A stretch of DNA of 64,000 nt from Volutella citrinella (lineage: Eukaryota > Ascomycota > Sordariomycetes > Hypocreales > Nectriaceae): assembly GCA_034401135.1 (NCBI GenBank), contig JAWZSP010000009.1:2562919-2626918 (forward strand), written 5' to 3'. The notes under the pieces were generated by a model. That model did not search any database, had not been told where the DNA came from, and was given only the letters and a program-made list of their open reading frames with translations. Of the stretch, positions 30,938 to 41,586 are shown piece by piece; the first letter of the stretch is position 1; every line of letters starts with the position of its first letter. The position numbers and the translations under genes are program-made.

Positions 30938-32544
30938 ATGTCATACGACGACGATGAGAAGCAGAGCGTTGCCATGACCGAGGTCAAGGCGAACCAGGAA
31001 CGCTCCGAGGCCGAGGCCAGGGCGTTTGCTCTTCTCAGCGAGGAAGATGTCATCTTCATGAACAGCTTCACGAATGAACAGAGGAAGAAGATGCTTCGCA
31101 AGGTTAGTTGGTCCCGCCACGCCTCTTGAGCGAGCATCGCCATGTCTGACTGACCTTCTAACAGATCGATTGGCGCCTCGTGCCAGCCCTGGCCTTCCTC
31201 TACCTCGTCAGCTACCTCGACCGCGCCAATATTGGCAACGCCAACATCGAGGGTCTCTCCGAGGACCTGGGCATCAGCGGCAGCCAGTACAACGTCGCCC
31301 TGGCCATCTTCTTCATCCCCTACATCCTGCTCGAGATCCCCGCCAACATGGCCCTCAAGTGGTTCAAGCGCCCCTCATACTGGATCGCCATCATGACCAC
31401 TACCTGGGGCCTCGTCCTGCTGTGCACCGGCTTCGTCAAGAACTACGCCGGCCTCCTCGTCTGCCGCGTCCTGCTTGGCGTCACTGAGGCCGGCTTCTTC
31501 CCCGGCGCTATCCTCATTGTCTCCAACTGGTACGTCTGGAGCGAGCTGGGGGTCCGCGTCGCCCTCTTTTACACCTCTAGTGCCCTGGCCGGCGCCTTTT
31601 CGGGTTTGCTGGCGTACCTGATTGCCAAGATGGACGGCATCGGCGGTTACGAGGGCTGGCGCTGGATCTTCCTTCTCGAGGGTGGCGTCAGCGTCCTCAT
31701 CGGCCTCGCCTGCCCGTTCCTGCTGGTGGACACTCCCTCCCTGTCCGGCTGGCTTACCGAGGACGAGAGGCGCTATCTGAAGCTCCGCAAGGAGGTCGAG
31801 GACGGCGGCCGCGAGATCCAAGCCAGGGGCCGCAAGATCACCGGCAAGGTCCTCATCGCCACGCTCACCGACTGGAAGATCTACCTGCAGGCCGTCATTG
31901 CTCTCTCCAACACCATCCCCAACTACGGCTTCAAGTTCACCATGCCCCAGATCATGAAGAACATGGGCTACACCTCATCCAACGCCCAACTCCTCACCAT
32001 CCCGCCCTATGTGCTTGGTGCCGTCAGCGCCTACGTCTCGGCGCGCTTCTCAGACCGCTACCGATGGCGCATGCCGTTCATCGTGGGCCCCCAGCTGCTC
32101 GTCGTTATCGGCTTCGCCATCACCTGTGCCTACGCCGAGAACATCAAGCACCGCATGGCCGAGTGCTACTTTGCCGTTTCACTTGCCTGCATTGGATTGT
32201 ACCCCATCATCCCCGGTGCCAACGCATGGAACTCTAATAATCTCGCGGGGCCGGCGAAGCGTGCGGCTGGTATCGGTCTGCTGGGTACCTTTGCCAGCGC
32301 CGGTGGTCTCGGTGGCTCCTTCATCTATATCCAAGGCGAGGCGCCCAAGTATCCCACCGGCTTTGGCTTCTCGCTCGGCATGGCCGCGGCCGGTGTTGCT
32401 GCAGCTCTTATCCTTGAGTTCGCGCTTTGGACAATTAATAAAAAGAATGATAAGTTTACTATTGAGGAGATCAAGGCTAAGTATACAGATGACGAGCTGG
32501 CGGACATGGGTGACAAGTCGCCCCTGTTTAGGTACAAGCTATAA
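30938..32544 (+). CDS. MFS transporter, anion:cation symporter (allantoate permease-like)
   Basis: Exons 30938-31102 and 31165-32544 give 514 residues; the 62-bp intron has a GTTAGT donor and joins KMLRK to IDWRLVPALAFLYLVSYLDR. That segment, with ANIGNANIEG, is the hallmark of the ACS/Dal5 family. Further family features are IPYILLEIPANMALK, the helix 4 motif CRVLLGVTEAGFFPG and GWRWIFLLEG. About 12 membrane segments can be traced. These carriers import organic anions such as allantoate, nicotinate, pantothenate or aromatic acids with protons across the plasma membrane. Divergence from the AtuA-like gene over a palindrome cluster suggests that it imports the substrate of that pathway. Codon use is strongly C-ending in the first 1.2 kb and less so near the 3' end. 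Confidence 0.94.
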
Positions 32545-32592
32545 TTGTTAGAACCTGATGTTAACCCTGAATGTGAAACTATATATTGTCTA

Positions 32593-33585
32593 TTAAGTCA
32601 GACTGGCTACTACTGCTCTTTGAATAGCGGGCCATGCGCGCAGAATCATAAGCAGACTAAGGGTCGCCAGGCTTCCTATCAAAGCAAACGCTTGATCAAT
32701 ATCGTGAATAGTAGCGCCAGAGCGGGGGAACAAGATGCGCTTTGACAGCATGGCCCCGAACACGATCATCAGTATTGCCCCCGCTACCGCCTGTACACAG
32801 AAAAATGCAAATAGTACAAATATCGGAATCTGTAACCAAATGGTAACTTCTGGAAGAAATTCCCGCATTCTGCTGAATCTAGTTCGCATCGTCCTAATCC
32901 GACCCATGTGTGAGATCAAATAGAAACTGCCACCCAAAACTATCGCCAACAAAAAGACAGTGATGGACTGCATGAACCATATCGCGAAGGTGAAGAAAGC
33001 CCACTCAAAGGTCCAAAGCTTGATGTGTGAAACTAGTCTGACGAACAGGGTCCAATACAGGGCCGCAATACGCACGGTCCTCCATGATAGATCAAGGCCC
33101 TTCCTCCATGATCCAGCTTCTGAAGTCGCTGCCACATCTGGACGAGGCGGAGAATTCGGTCGAAATAACAAGAGTTCCAAAAGGCATAAGGCATGGGATA
33201 GTGAAAGCACCATGAACGGCGGGACAATGGCCAAGCATCGAGGAAAGTCTGTGTCTGCGGCTATGCGATCGGAAGCAGCGTCCTTTTGTTCCGGGGCAGC
33301 CTGCTCGTCGGACACTAGGTGCCACAGACAGTAGGGAATATATTCGAATTTTTCCTTAGGGTATTGCAACATTTGAATCAGAAGATGACCCGAAACTACC
33401 ACTGGGTACAGTACTGCAGCCAGAAAGTCGGCGGAGGGGCCATAGCGAGGCAAGCCATTCATCCATGAGAAGTAGAGGATAACGACAGCAAGGTACCAAG
33501 CAGCGAGGGCGCCGGGCCCGTACAACCCGGATATGAGCTCCAAGGGGTCGGTAGGCGTGTCTCCAGAAGGGTCGTCTATTTCCAT
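32593..33585 (-). CDS. Multi-pass membrane protein of unknown function
   Basis: A single 330-residue exon starts with ATG 33585. I do not recognise the family. The N-terminus is acidic and cytosolic-looking (MEIDDPSGDTPTDPLELI). About eight hydrophobic segments follow, among them ALAAWYLAVVILYFSW, AAVLYPVVVSGHLLIQM, LAIVPPFMVLSLSHAL, FFTFAIWFMQSITVFLLAIVL and IPIFVLFAFFCVQAVAGAIL. A basic loop HMGRIRTMRTRFSRMREF lies between the late segments. Frame length, a clean ATG and regular spacing of segments support a real gene. It is convergent with the MFS gene, 48 bp apart. Its plus-strand neighbour at 34588 is also an uncharacterised membrane protein, so the two may work together, but nothing proves it. 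Confidence 0.75.
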   Translation of the reverse strand: MEIDDPSGDTPTDPLELISGLYGPGALAAWYLAVVILYFSWMNGLPRYGPSADFLAAVLYPVVVSGHLLIQMLQYPKEKFEYIPYCLWHLVSDEQAAPEQKDAASDRIAADTDFPRCLAIVPPFMVLSLSHALCLLELLLFRPNSPPRPDVAATSEAGSWRKGLDLSWRTVRIAALYWTLFVRLVSHIKLWTFEWAFFTFAIWFMQSITVFLLAIVLGGSFYLISHMGRIRTMRTRFSRMREFLPEVTIWLQIPIFVLFAFFCVQAVAGAILMIVFGAMLSKRILFPRSGATIHDIDQAFALIGSLATLSLLMILRAWPAIQRAVVASLT

Positions 33586-34587
33586 TGTGTGTGCTGTAGA
33601 AACAGAACCGAGAAGTGGAAAATGGCGACTGCAACGGTATTATACTGGGATGCCAACGGCTCCGACCCATGCTGCGCTCAGCCCCGCGAATTGAATGTAA
33701 TGCAGCCACCTCGGTGGCTGTTGCCAATGCGAATCCTGTGAGCTTTTCAGCTCCGAAGAATTTTCGACCGAGGCTGCGCCTCTTTAAGACCGTTACCTCT
33801 CTCCCTCTCTCTCCCCTCTGCATGCCATGCCATGTGCAAGGCCCTGTGCGCCGTGTTGGAGAGCGACTGCTTGCCTCGTTTGATGCAGTCAGAAACTAGC
33901 GTGCCTCGCCCACTCCCGAACAGGGGTCAGCAGGTCACCCGCAGACATCATTGGCTTTTCAGTGTGGTGGGCGCTGCTCGCTTTGTGGAGTTTTTTCCTC
34001 CAGCGAGAGAAGGATGGCGTCCACTCTGATGAAACTGAACCTCGTCAAGCTGGTGCAGATACGCAAAACGTAGAGCGAGTTGTCAGCTCATCGTGGCACC
34101 GCGCCAAACAAATGCCGTTTACTCATCAGGCCTAACCCGTGGTCCTCCTGTCCGAGAAAGCTCGTTCCCATGTCTACCATCAGATCAGCCCTGGCGGCAG
34201 CTGAACAAGGGTGCTGCAGCCAGTTCCCGCCATGTCCAGGCCCAGGGCTTTCCCCGCCATCCAATCAATTGATCCGTGGGCTGGCAGCTGAAATTTGAGG
34301 CGTGACTATTAGGCTCACAGCACCGAGGGGCGTTGTCCACACCGTCTGGTTGGCCCATTGTGTCCAGCGGCACATAGTCGAGGCTCTGTCCCGTACGTTG
34401 TGGCTTCCACGGTCCGTCCACCTGGTCCGCCCAACTTGCAGTTAGTCCATTGCTTGACGAGAATAGGCTCGCATCAGGCGCCATGGATAGCGTGGTATAT
34501 AGCCCCGACTCCCATGCTAATTATTAGACATGCCAAGGCGCAACTCTAATTCTAGCGCATCTCGAGCAAGCGGCTCCGCGATTCACA
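33586..34587. other. Divergent intergenic region, no supported gene
   Basis: One kilobase between two divergent membrane-protein genes. There is a CT-rich run (33797-33820) and only short frames. No repeat, RNA gene or GCGATATCGC site was seen. Confidence 0.45.
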
Positions 34588-36672
34588 ATGGTCGACTTTG
34601 ATCGCCAAATCTGGACCGACTACTCGCGTCCTGTCGGCCAGCAGACTATCATCACGCTGAAGACCTCCGAGGGCCACTACTTCGTCGCCTTTTTGACTGT
34701 CCTCGTCACCATCGCCGGCACCAGCGCCTGGGGCATCCTGTCCTACATCCTGCACAGCCATGTCGTCCGAAACCGCCAACTGACCGATGTCTTCGACATC
34801 CAGCAGCGCGTTGCTCTGCGCAACCCCAAGCCCATGGTCGGGACGATGATCGACTCTGTCAAGCTTCACTGGGCCTGGTCCAAGCACAATACTCCGCGCC
34901 TCATGTCGCGCACGCTGAGAATCGTTATCCCGGTCTTCATCCTCTTCACCTTGAGCATGGTTGCCTCCATCTTCGCCGGTAGGGTTGCCCTCAACGAGAA
35001 GACGGGTGCCATTGCGCTGGCGCGGACCGACAATTGCGGCATCACCTTGACGCATAACGAATCATACCCTCAAGAGGTCACAGACCTTCTGTTTGACAAG
35101 GCCAACAACGACATGGCCGCAGCAAGGGCCTATGCAAATGCCTTCTATACCCGCACGAACTTGCGCTCAAGTCAATCGCCCTACACTGTGACCTCCCTTC
35201 CATATGATGTCGATACTAAGGCGACATGCCCGTTTAGCGACCAGACATGGTGCCGGTCCGACAATACGACCATCGAGTTGACGTCCCACAAGATCGACTC
35301 CCACCGAATGCTGGGCATCAATGCTCCGAAGCAAGACCGTGTCCAGTTCCAAACAAGCGACCTTTGCAGCATAGTCAAAGTTCCGATAGAATACGTACGA
35401 TCGACCAATTACAAAGTCCTTGGTGACGTCAACCAATATTATCTCGGCAAGGCATTGTTAGCCAATGTTGACTACACATATTTGTATACTTACACTCGAG
35501 AGTCCGATAGTATCGGCTATCAGATAATGTACGTCTGCCTGACTGCCCCAAACAGCTCCATCGTTCACCATCTGAATACAGTGCTATGGAGAACGGAACC
35601 GAGTGGTCTGCTCTTCCGCAGCTGATGCGCAACGACCCGGTGGGCTCGAGTGGTGGCGCCACTGCTTCGCTCCTTATACTCACGGGAAATTCCATTCGCT
35701 ACACGGAGCGCGTCTACGACCCATTGTTCGAGACAAAACCCATACCAGATGCCAAGACTAAGCTATACCAGAGCGCCTGGCGTGCCACGTTCATGGTCTG
35801 CTGGGAGTCGTATCGCATGTGCAACCCGGCCAACGACAGATGCCTGCCATGGAGCACTTTTGGCCCTCTGACACACGCTGCTGGGAACAACAGCCTAGGA
35901 TTCAATCAAGCCCAAGCCGCCACGGCTTTCCGAATCGCGAACAGTATCCAGCTGACGGGATTCATCCAGAGCATCAAGTCTCTCGGGACAGCAGGTAAGT
36001 TCCGTACTGGTCTCCTTGTCGGCAGAGCCACCACTAATGCGTGCTACAGCACTGTATGCGAGCTCCAAGGTCATGTTCAACACAAGGTCGACACCACTGC
36101 CCAACGGACAGTGGCAAAGAGAAGTCGAGGGCTGGTTCCAGACCAAGCTGGCAGCCATCCAGGCGGGCGTCGTAGCCTTCAGTACCAAGCCCAACCGGAT
36201 CCAGGGTGTCAAGATTGTCTCCCCGTTCAAGGACTCGGACCTTCTTCGGTCTGCCAACGTGTCGGACGCGGTCATCAAATTGATACAGTCGCAGTGCCAC
36301 TCGCAGCTCGTCATGAGTAGCGGCGAGATCCAAAATTTTAGCCAGGCGGGCGTGCTCGTCATCGTCATCGCGAGCGCCGTGCTGGTCCTCGTCAATACTT
36401 ACATTAGGGAGATTATGGACCTGTGCGGTCGCCTGCGCAAGGGCTCCAAGGGCTCCGACGCCCGCCAGGCCGACGAGAAGCTGCATCTGTTGCGTATGGC
36501 GCTCTTGGGTGCCGGTCAGGTGTCGCATGGGAGCTGGGATCTGACAGACTCGGATGTCCCTGTCACAGTCCAGCCCGAGTATGTGGCAGAGCTGTACAAG
36601 GACTCCAAGTTTGCAGTATACCCAGAGAAGGATGAGACGTCGCCTTTGTATAGAAGTCATATAGCTCAGTAG
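34588..36672 (+). CDS. Fungal integral membrane protein with large outer domain
   Basis: Exons 34588-35528, 35582-35994 and 36050-36672 give 658 residues; introns of 53 and 55 bp have GTACGT and GTAAGT donors. The family is one often found in filamentous fungi without known function. Helix 1 is VAFLTVLVTIAGTSAWGILSY, helix 2 is IVIPVFILFTLSMVASIFAG, and a last helix near residue 545 is VLVIVIASAVLVLVN. Between helices 2 and 3 lies about 400 residues with Cys pairs and N-glycosylation sequons (DNTTIEL, NNSLGF), expected outside the cell or in the secretory lumen. The C-terminus (LCGRLRKGSKGSDARQ onward) is cytosolic. No enzymatic motif is visible, so a sensor or structural role is only a guess. 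Confidence 0.82.
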
Positions 36673-37328
36673 TACAACTATATATCGAGTAGGATAGTAT
36701 TTCACTGTATCTTTATTCTAGCAGCCCTAGGCACTATTCCGAGCAATGTCAGCTTAAAATTAGACTATAACCCACGCGAAATACACGCGCGTTGTCGTGC
36801 CCAATCAGTGGCCAGGCCCACAATTAGGCGGAGGATGCGCATCCCTCTAGGAGGACGGGTGAATGCGGACGAATAACACGAATAAGCCTCGTTCTCACTA
36901 AGAGCATATTATGTAAATAACTAGCTTATATAATGACGTATGATCCCTGCAAGAAGCGGGGTAAGCACGCACACAATACATCATCATCATTGGATCCGAC
37001 AGTTATGTAATGTTATTTACACCGGTGGTGTTTGAATAGGCCTTACTCATTATTCCAAATGCGCCCCACCAGCGGACTTCTAACAAAGCACTATATGTAA
37101 AAAACGAGGAGCGGAGAAGCTGGCCCTCCCTTGCTCTCCCAGCTCGCACTTTGAGCCCGAAATAGTTTAGTTCTAATCGCCAGAGTTTGGGCTGCACCAT
37201 TTCCTTATTAGTACGTCGTCCCAATCTCGGTCTCCACACCAGACCTGACCAACTGGCATTGCTTCACAATCTGCTGTCTGGCAAATAAGCTCGGTACTCG
37301 GCCTCAATTTAGGCCGGTTCAAATCACC
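36673..37328. other. Intergenic, promoter side of second regulator
   Basis: AT-rich in the middle (36895-37020) with no supported frame or repeat. The last 200 bp should contain the promoter of the Zn2Cys6 gene. Confidence 0.4.
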
Positions 37329-38945
37329 ATGGTGAACCTGGGCAAGCGGTCAAGATGTTGTCACACGTGTCGAGAGCGTCGTGTCAAGGTGCGGATGACC
37401 CAATTACACGGCTGGTGCTACCCATCACTTACCTGACATAGTGCGACTTGCAAAGACCCGGCTGCAATCGCTGCAGTAAGCTTGGCAGGGTATGTCCTGG
37501 GTATCCCGAGTCTTGGGACGTTAGCCTCCGCGTCCAGAACCATGTTGCCCATCAAAAGGTGCAGAACCGGGTTCGCCGCGTCAAGGCTGCGAGGAATTTG
37601 CAGTCACGGAGCGGTTCCGTGACCATGCTGCAAGGTGTGCATCTCGACCCCGCAATCCATAGCTGGAACCGCTTCTACCAGGATTATATCATCGACTCGG
37701 GCATTGCTGCTTTTACTGCCCTGCCAAAGTTCTACGCCGAGTCATCGTCTGCCTGTCTGCATGAAGCGTTCAGGGCCGCCACAATGGCCAGTGCCGCAAG
37801 CCAGCTACACCAAGCTGGCCTCATGGCAAAGGCAAGATATCATTATGGCTGTGCAATTGCGCAGCTCAATGCAGCGCTGAATGACTGGAGTTCAACTGCC
37901 GACGATTCCATCCTGGCCACATTGCTCGTGTTGTCACTGTTCGAGGTATGATGTTCCATGCGGATGTGCCTGCTGCTAATACCCAGGCCATGAACTAATG
38001 CAGAGTCAGACCATTGTTCCAGACTCCTTCGGATCGGCCCTACAAGATCCCGTGTTCCGATGCCATGCCCATTTCCGTGGGACATTGTTGCTCCTCCAAC
38101 TACGTTCCGAGCGCGGCCAACAGTCCGGATTGGACGAGAGCATCCTCGCGTTTTGCTGCCACATCTGCGTATGTTTCCAGCACCACACTGCCTTTGTGGA
38201 GATAGGGGCTGACATTTTGCAGCTCATGACGCTCTTTGTTGACTTCGAATTCTGCGTCGACAAGTGGAGAGCCTTTGAGTCAGCTGCAAGCTCTTGGAAC
38301 CACATGCCCTTGTTGGAACCTGTACTGAGACAGGCTGTCGAATTCAAAAGGCGTGCCTGGGCGCACAGCAGAGATGCCACCAGGTTTTCTTCGAGGACGC
38401 AGTTATTACAGCTAATCGCTGATGGCATAACCCTCACTAAGAGTCTTGAAGCCGCTGCCCTTCAAGTCGCGACTTCAGGTGATCAGGATCAAGTACCAAG
38501 GGCATTCAACAACGCTTTTGAGATTACCACAGGAACAACCGTGGCCGTCACTCGAAACCTGTATCGTACTGTTCGATATTGCATCGTTGAACAACTCGAT
38601 ACTCTGTTCAAGACCGCTAGAGCCGCCGGCGATGGACATCTGATGCCACATGACAGTAGAGAGCTGGGAACTCCACAGCTTCTGGATCTGATCTGCCATG
38701 ACATTACGGCTGCGCTTGATCTGGACAAAACACCAGAAGATAGAACAGGCCTCGGCTATCGGTCGTTTTGCATGTTCTGGCCCTTGGTGATACTGTTGTT
38801 TTCCACGTCTACGGCAGAGAGCAGGCGCGTCTGGGCGCGAGACAAACTACAACGCATGGGTAGATCGACAGGTTACGGATTGGCAACCTGGTCAGCCAAT
38901 GCAGTCCAAATTCTACGGCCAATAGGGGCTGCTAGTATAAGATGA
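37329..38945 (+). CDS. Zn2Cys6 transcription factor (sterol-regulator-like type)
   Basis: Exons 37329-37388, 37442-37945 and 38004-38945 give 501 residues. The zinc cluster is CCHTCRERRVK joined by intron 1 to CDLQRPGCNRCSKLGRVC, with the intron in the usual position after R-x-K. The short linker VCPGYPESWDVSL is typical of regulators that carry the fungal_trans_2 (DUF3468) domain, and the following region (YYQDYIIDSGIAAF-like, AFRAATMASAASQL, LATLLVLSLFEV) fits. The last 300 residues are helical without further motif. A nuclear DNA-binding regulator. It lies upstream of a short-chain dehydrogenase on the same strand, which it may control; no shared site was found. Confidence 0.85.
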
Positions 38946-39272
38946 AATGAAGAGCTGTGATTTGTGATTTACAGAGGGGCAATTTTCAGTATTGCAACCA
39001 GATGGCGGTGGCGAGTTGCGGACCTGCATCCGCTGTAGCAGTTGCTACGTGATTCATCCCGCACGTTGACTGCGCATTGGTTCTTAGTAGACAAAAAACC
39101 GGGGACTCGATGGCTTGCTTGTGGATACTAGTACCCACTCAGCTCGCGCGAAGGGCCCGAAAAGGTAAAGCCTGCTTGCATGATTGAAACTCACTGCCGG
39201 AGTTAACGGGACTCAAGATATTGTGAGAACGGACAAGTCCGCTTGTACTAGTAGTCGACACGAGTCAAATTG

Positions 39273-39280
39273 TATAAATA
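39273..39280 (+). promoter_or_regulatory. TATA box of the short-chain dehydrogenase gene
   Basis: TATAAATA lies 129 bp upstream of the ATG at 39409, followed by a C/A-rich leader without intervening ATG in frame. Position and sequence fit a fungal core promoter. Confidence 0.5.
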
Positions 39281-39408
39281 AGGCTGAGATGGCCGTCATG
39301 TTTCAAGAGCTGTCTTTCCATACTTCATCAACAACCAGAGCTTCACGAAGTTGAACAAACTGAATCCCCTACCAATCATTCATCAATCCTAGGCATACTG
39401 CAATCGCC

Positions 39409-40401
39409 ATGGCCCCTGTCTGCAATGAGAACACCCGAGCAAGTGAGCTCGTGAGCCACTACGCCTCAGACATCGCTGGCAAGGTCATCCTCATCACCGG
39501 CGCCTCTCCCGGCGGTCTTGGTGCAACGTATGTTCGGCAGGTGGCCGTCGGCAAGCCTTCCACCTTTATCCTTGCCGGAAGGTCTCTTTCCAAGCTAGAA
39601 CCCCTCGTCGACGAGTTGGCTGCAAATTACCCTGATATCAAAGTCAAGCCTCTGTCTCTTGACCTGGGTTCCTTTGCCAGCGTTCGCAAGGCTGCCGAGA
39701 CAGTTCTTTCGTGGGCGGACGTTCCCCATATCGACAGATTGGTGAACAACGCTGGAATCATGGCTGTTCCTTACGCAAAGACCGAAGACGGATTTGAAAG
39801 CCAGTTTCAGACAAACCACCTGAGCCACTTCCTCTTCACCAACCTCGTCATGGGCAAACTTCTCGCTTCCCAGTCTCCTCGCGTTGTTCTGGTTTCCAGT
39901 GGCGTGCATCGCGTCGGTAACATCCGCTGGTCCGACCCCAGCTTCGATAATGGCAACAAGTACCAGAGATGGCTGGCCTATGGGCAGTCGAAGACGGCGA
40001 ATGCCTTGATGGGGCTTTCGTTGGCTGAGAAACTCGGATCTCGTGGACTCCTCTCCTTTCCCATGTGCCCTGGCGTGTCCATGACCAACCTTTCCGTACA
40101 TGGAATCGATGACATGGCCGCCTTCTCTGCAGACCTCACTGAGATGGACAACATGTACGGAAACAAGTGGCTTTGGGGCATGGCGGAGCTACATGTCAAG
40201 GACGCTGACCAGGGCGCTTCGACTCATGTATTCGCATCCTTTGACAAGGGAATATCTGACAAGAATGGCGCATTCTTGAGTGATTGCCATGTCGCAGATC
40301 CTGAGCAGGAGGAAGTTTATTCGTGGGCAGTCAGTAAGATTGATGCCGAGAGACTCTGGAAGCTCAGTGAGAAGCTTGTTGGACAAAAGTTTGAGTACTA
40401 G
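39409..40401 (+). CDS. Short-chain dehydrogenase/reductase
   Basis: An uninterrupted 330-residue frame starts at ATG 39409 (CGCCATGGCC, strong context). The nucleotide motif is KVILITGASPGGLGATYV (TGxxxGxG). LDLGSFASVRKAAE supplies the adenine-ring Asp, and RLVNNAGIMAVPYAKTEDGFE is the NNAG motif. The catalytic set is Ser in VVLVSSGVHR and YGQSK (YxxxK). CPGVSMTN is the substrate-side PG motif. Length and the QFQTNHLSHFLFTNLV helix place it with the retinol-dehydrogenase/WW-oxidoreductase-like fungal SDRs. It should use NAD(P)H in the cytosol to oxidise or reduce a lipophilic alcohol or ketone. It is the last clearly intact core-type gene before the repeat-rich chromosome end. Confidence 0.92.
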   Translation: MAPVCNENTRASELVSHYASDIAGKVILITGASPGGLGATYVRQVAVGKPSTFILAGRSLSKLEPLVDELAANYPDIKVKPLSLDLGSFASVRKAAETVLSWADVPHIDRLVNNAGIMAVPYAKTEDGFESQFQTNHLSHFLFTNLVMGKLLASQSPRVVLVSSGVHRVGNIRWSDPSFDNGNKYQRWLAYGQSKTANALMGLSLAEKLGSRGLLSFPMCPGVSMTNLSVHGIDDMAAFSADLTEMDNMYGNKWLWGMAELHVKDADQGASTHVFASFDKGISDKNGAFLSDCHVADPEQEEVYSWAVSKIDAERLWKLSEKLVGQKFEY

Positions 40402-40993
40402 AGCTGTTGTCTCTTGGGGGATGTGATGGAGATTGATAAGAAGTTTAGTTTATTGAATTGATGCTGCTGGATCAATGGTTGTGCCAAGCTACGGTGTTGG
40501 TCTCTGTGATTCGATAGCGTCTCGTCAAAAAAGTCCCTCTGACAAGATGAAACTGGCCCTACGATCCGATCGGCTAGGTATTCGAGTTTCAACATCAGTT
40601 TTTTTGATTAGCGCTGACATGTCTCCGAGGTGTTCAAAATTGAGGCATAATAAGCATCGCCACCAACCGAGGTAACAAAACCGGGAGGCTATCTAGAACA
40701 ATCGCCGTGCCACTCTGGCTGAGCGTGGGATTCAACTTTCCGAAAGTCTAAACGAGGACCTTGCGCTGCCTGTGACCGCGCGCAATTGACCGGGGAGATA
40801 TGTTCTGATAGGATGCAAGAGTGTTAAGTAGACTTGCAAACAAGCGAGGGTTGGCTCGTCGGGCACCTCGGCTTCCCGGCTATCGCAACATGGAGATGCT
40901 CAAGAATAAAGATGCAGACTTGAACATCCGAGCAAATGAGGAATTAAAGTTGTGTCGACAGGACCGAGACCGAAGAAAGAGACGGTTGGCAAA

Positions 40994-41124
40994 ATGAAGC
41001 ACGGCAAGGTCGCAGTCTTCACCAGTCCGGGTGAGCCCATTCGAACTGTTACAGAAGAGATTCAACCCCCTGCACACGACGAGATACTTGTGCGCGTCTC
41101 TGTGGCTGGGATCTGCGGCAGTAG
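40994..41124 (+). pseudogene. 5' fragment of a Zn-type alcohol dehydrogenase
   Basis: From ATG 40994 the frame reads MKHGKVAVFTSPGEPIR, then HDEILVRVSVAGICGS, the N-terminus of a medium-chain alcohol dehydrogenase up to the catalytic-zinc Cys. It stops within a few codons because a solo LTR starts at 41125. No dehydrogenase sequence follows the LTR. The break lies at the same residue (CGS) where the intact dehydrogenase at 25061 has its first intron, so probably exon 1 alone survives. Confidence 0.75.
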
Positions 41125-41581
41125 TGTCAGAACCTGACGCTAATGCACCGTACCCATGCAGGGCGCACGGAATGGAAAAACCTGAGCGGAGGGCCGCGAC
41201 CAATCAACGACGGATCACCAGGATCACGCAGTGATCCCCGTGATCCACGCTAAGCGAGCCAATCAGGAATAGATCACTAAGATCACTACTGTGATCCCGA
41301 TAATCCAGGATAAATAAAGGACAGGCAGTAGGCCATATAACAAAGGATTAATTACTATATAGACCTGTAAAGAGTGCATATCTAGTATAAGTAGCTCTTT
41401 AGCTATTAATACAACTTGGTTACCTTAATTACTGCTACCTAGCAACCTTTGATTATTACTAGATGTGATAGCGACCCGTATCAGTCACTGCTCAGTAGTA
41501 TCACTCTATCTGCTCTGCTAATATAAACCCTTAGTACTTTTAGTATAGGTTTATATAGTTAGGACCACTCTAATTGTCACA
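41125..41581. mobile_element. Solo LTR, 457 bp, with 5-bp target duplication AGTAG
   Basis: The sequence starts TGTCAGAACC and ends TTGTCACA, giving TG...CA ends. It is flanked by AGTAG on both sides (41120-41124 and 41582-41586). It aligns along its length with 43304-43752, including ATAAAGGACAGGCAGTAGGC and a TATA-like stretch near 41330. Inside are GGATCAC/GTGATCC inverted repeats (41213-41245). It keeps many CpG-type Cs, unlike the mutated DNA beside it. Confidence 0.8.
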
Positions 41582-41586
41582 AGTAG

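Noticed and set aside
33041..33334. Plus-strand frames opposite the membrane protein
   Set aside because: Antisense shadows with no start context or motif.
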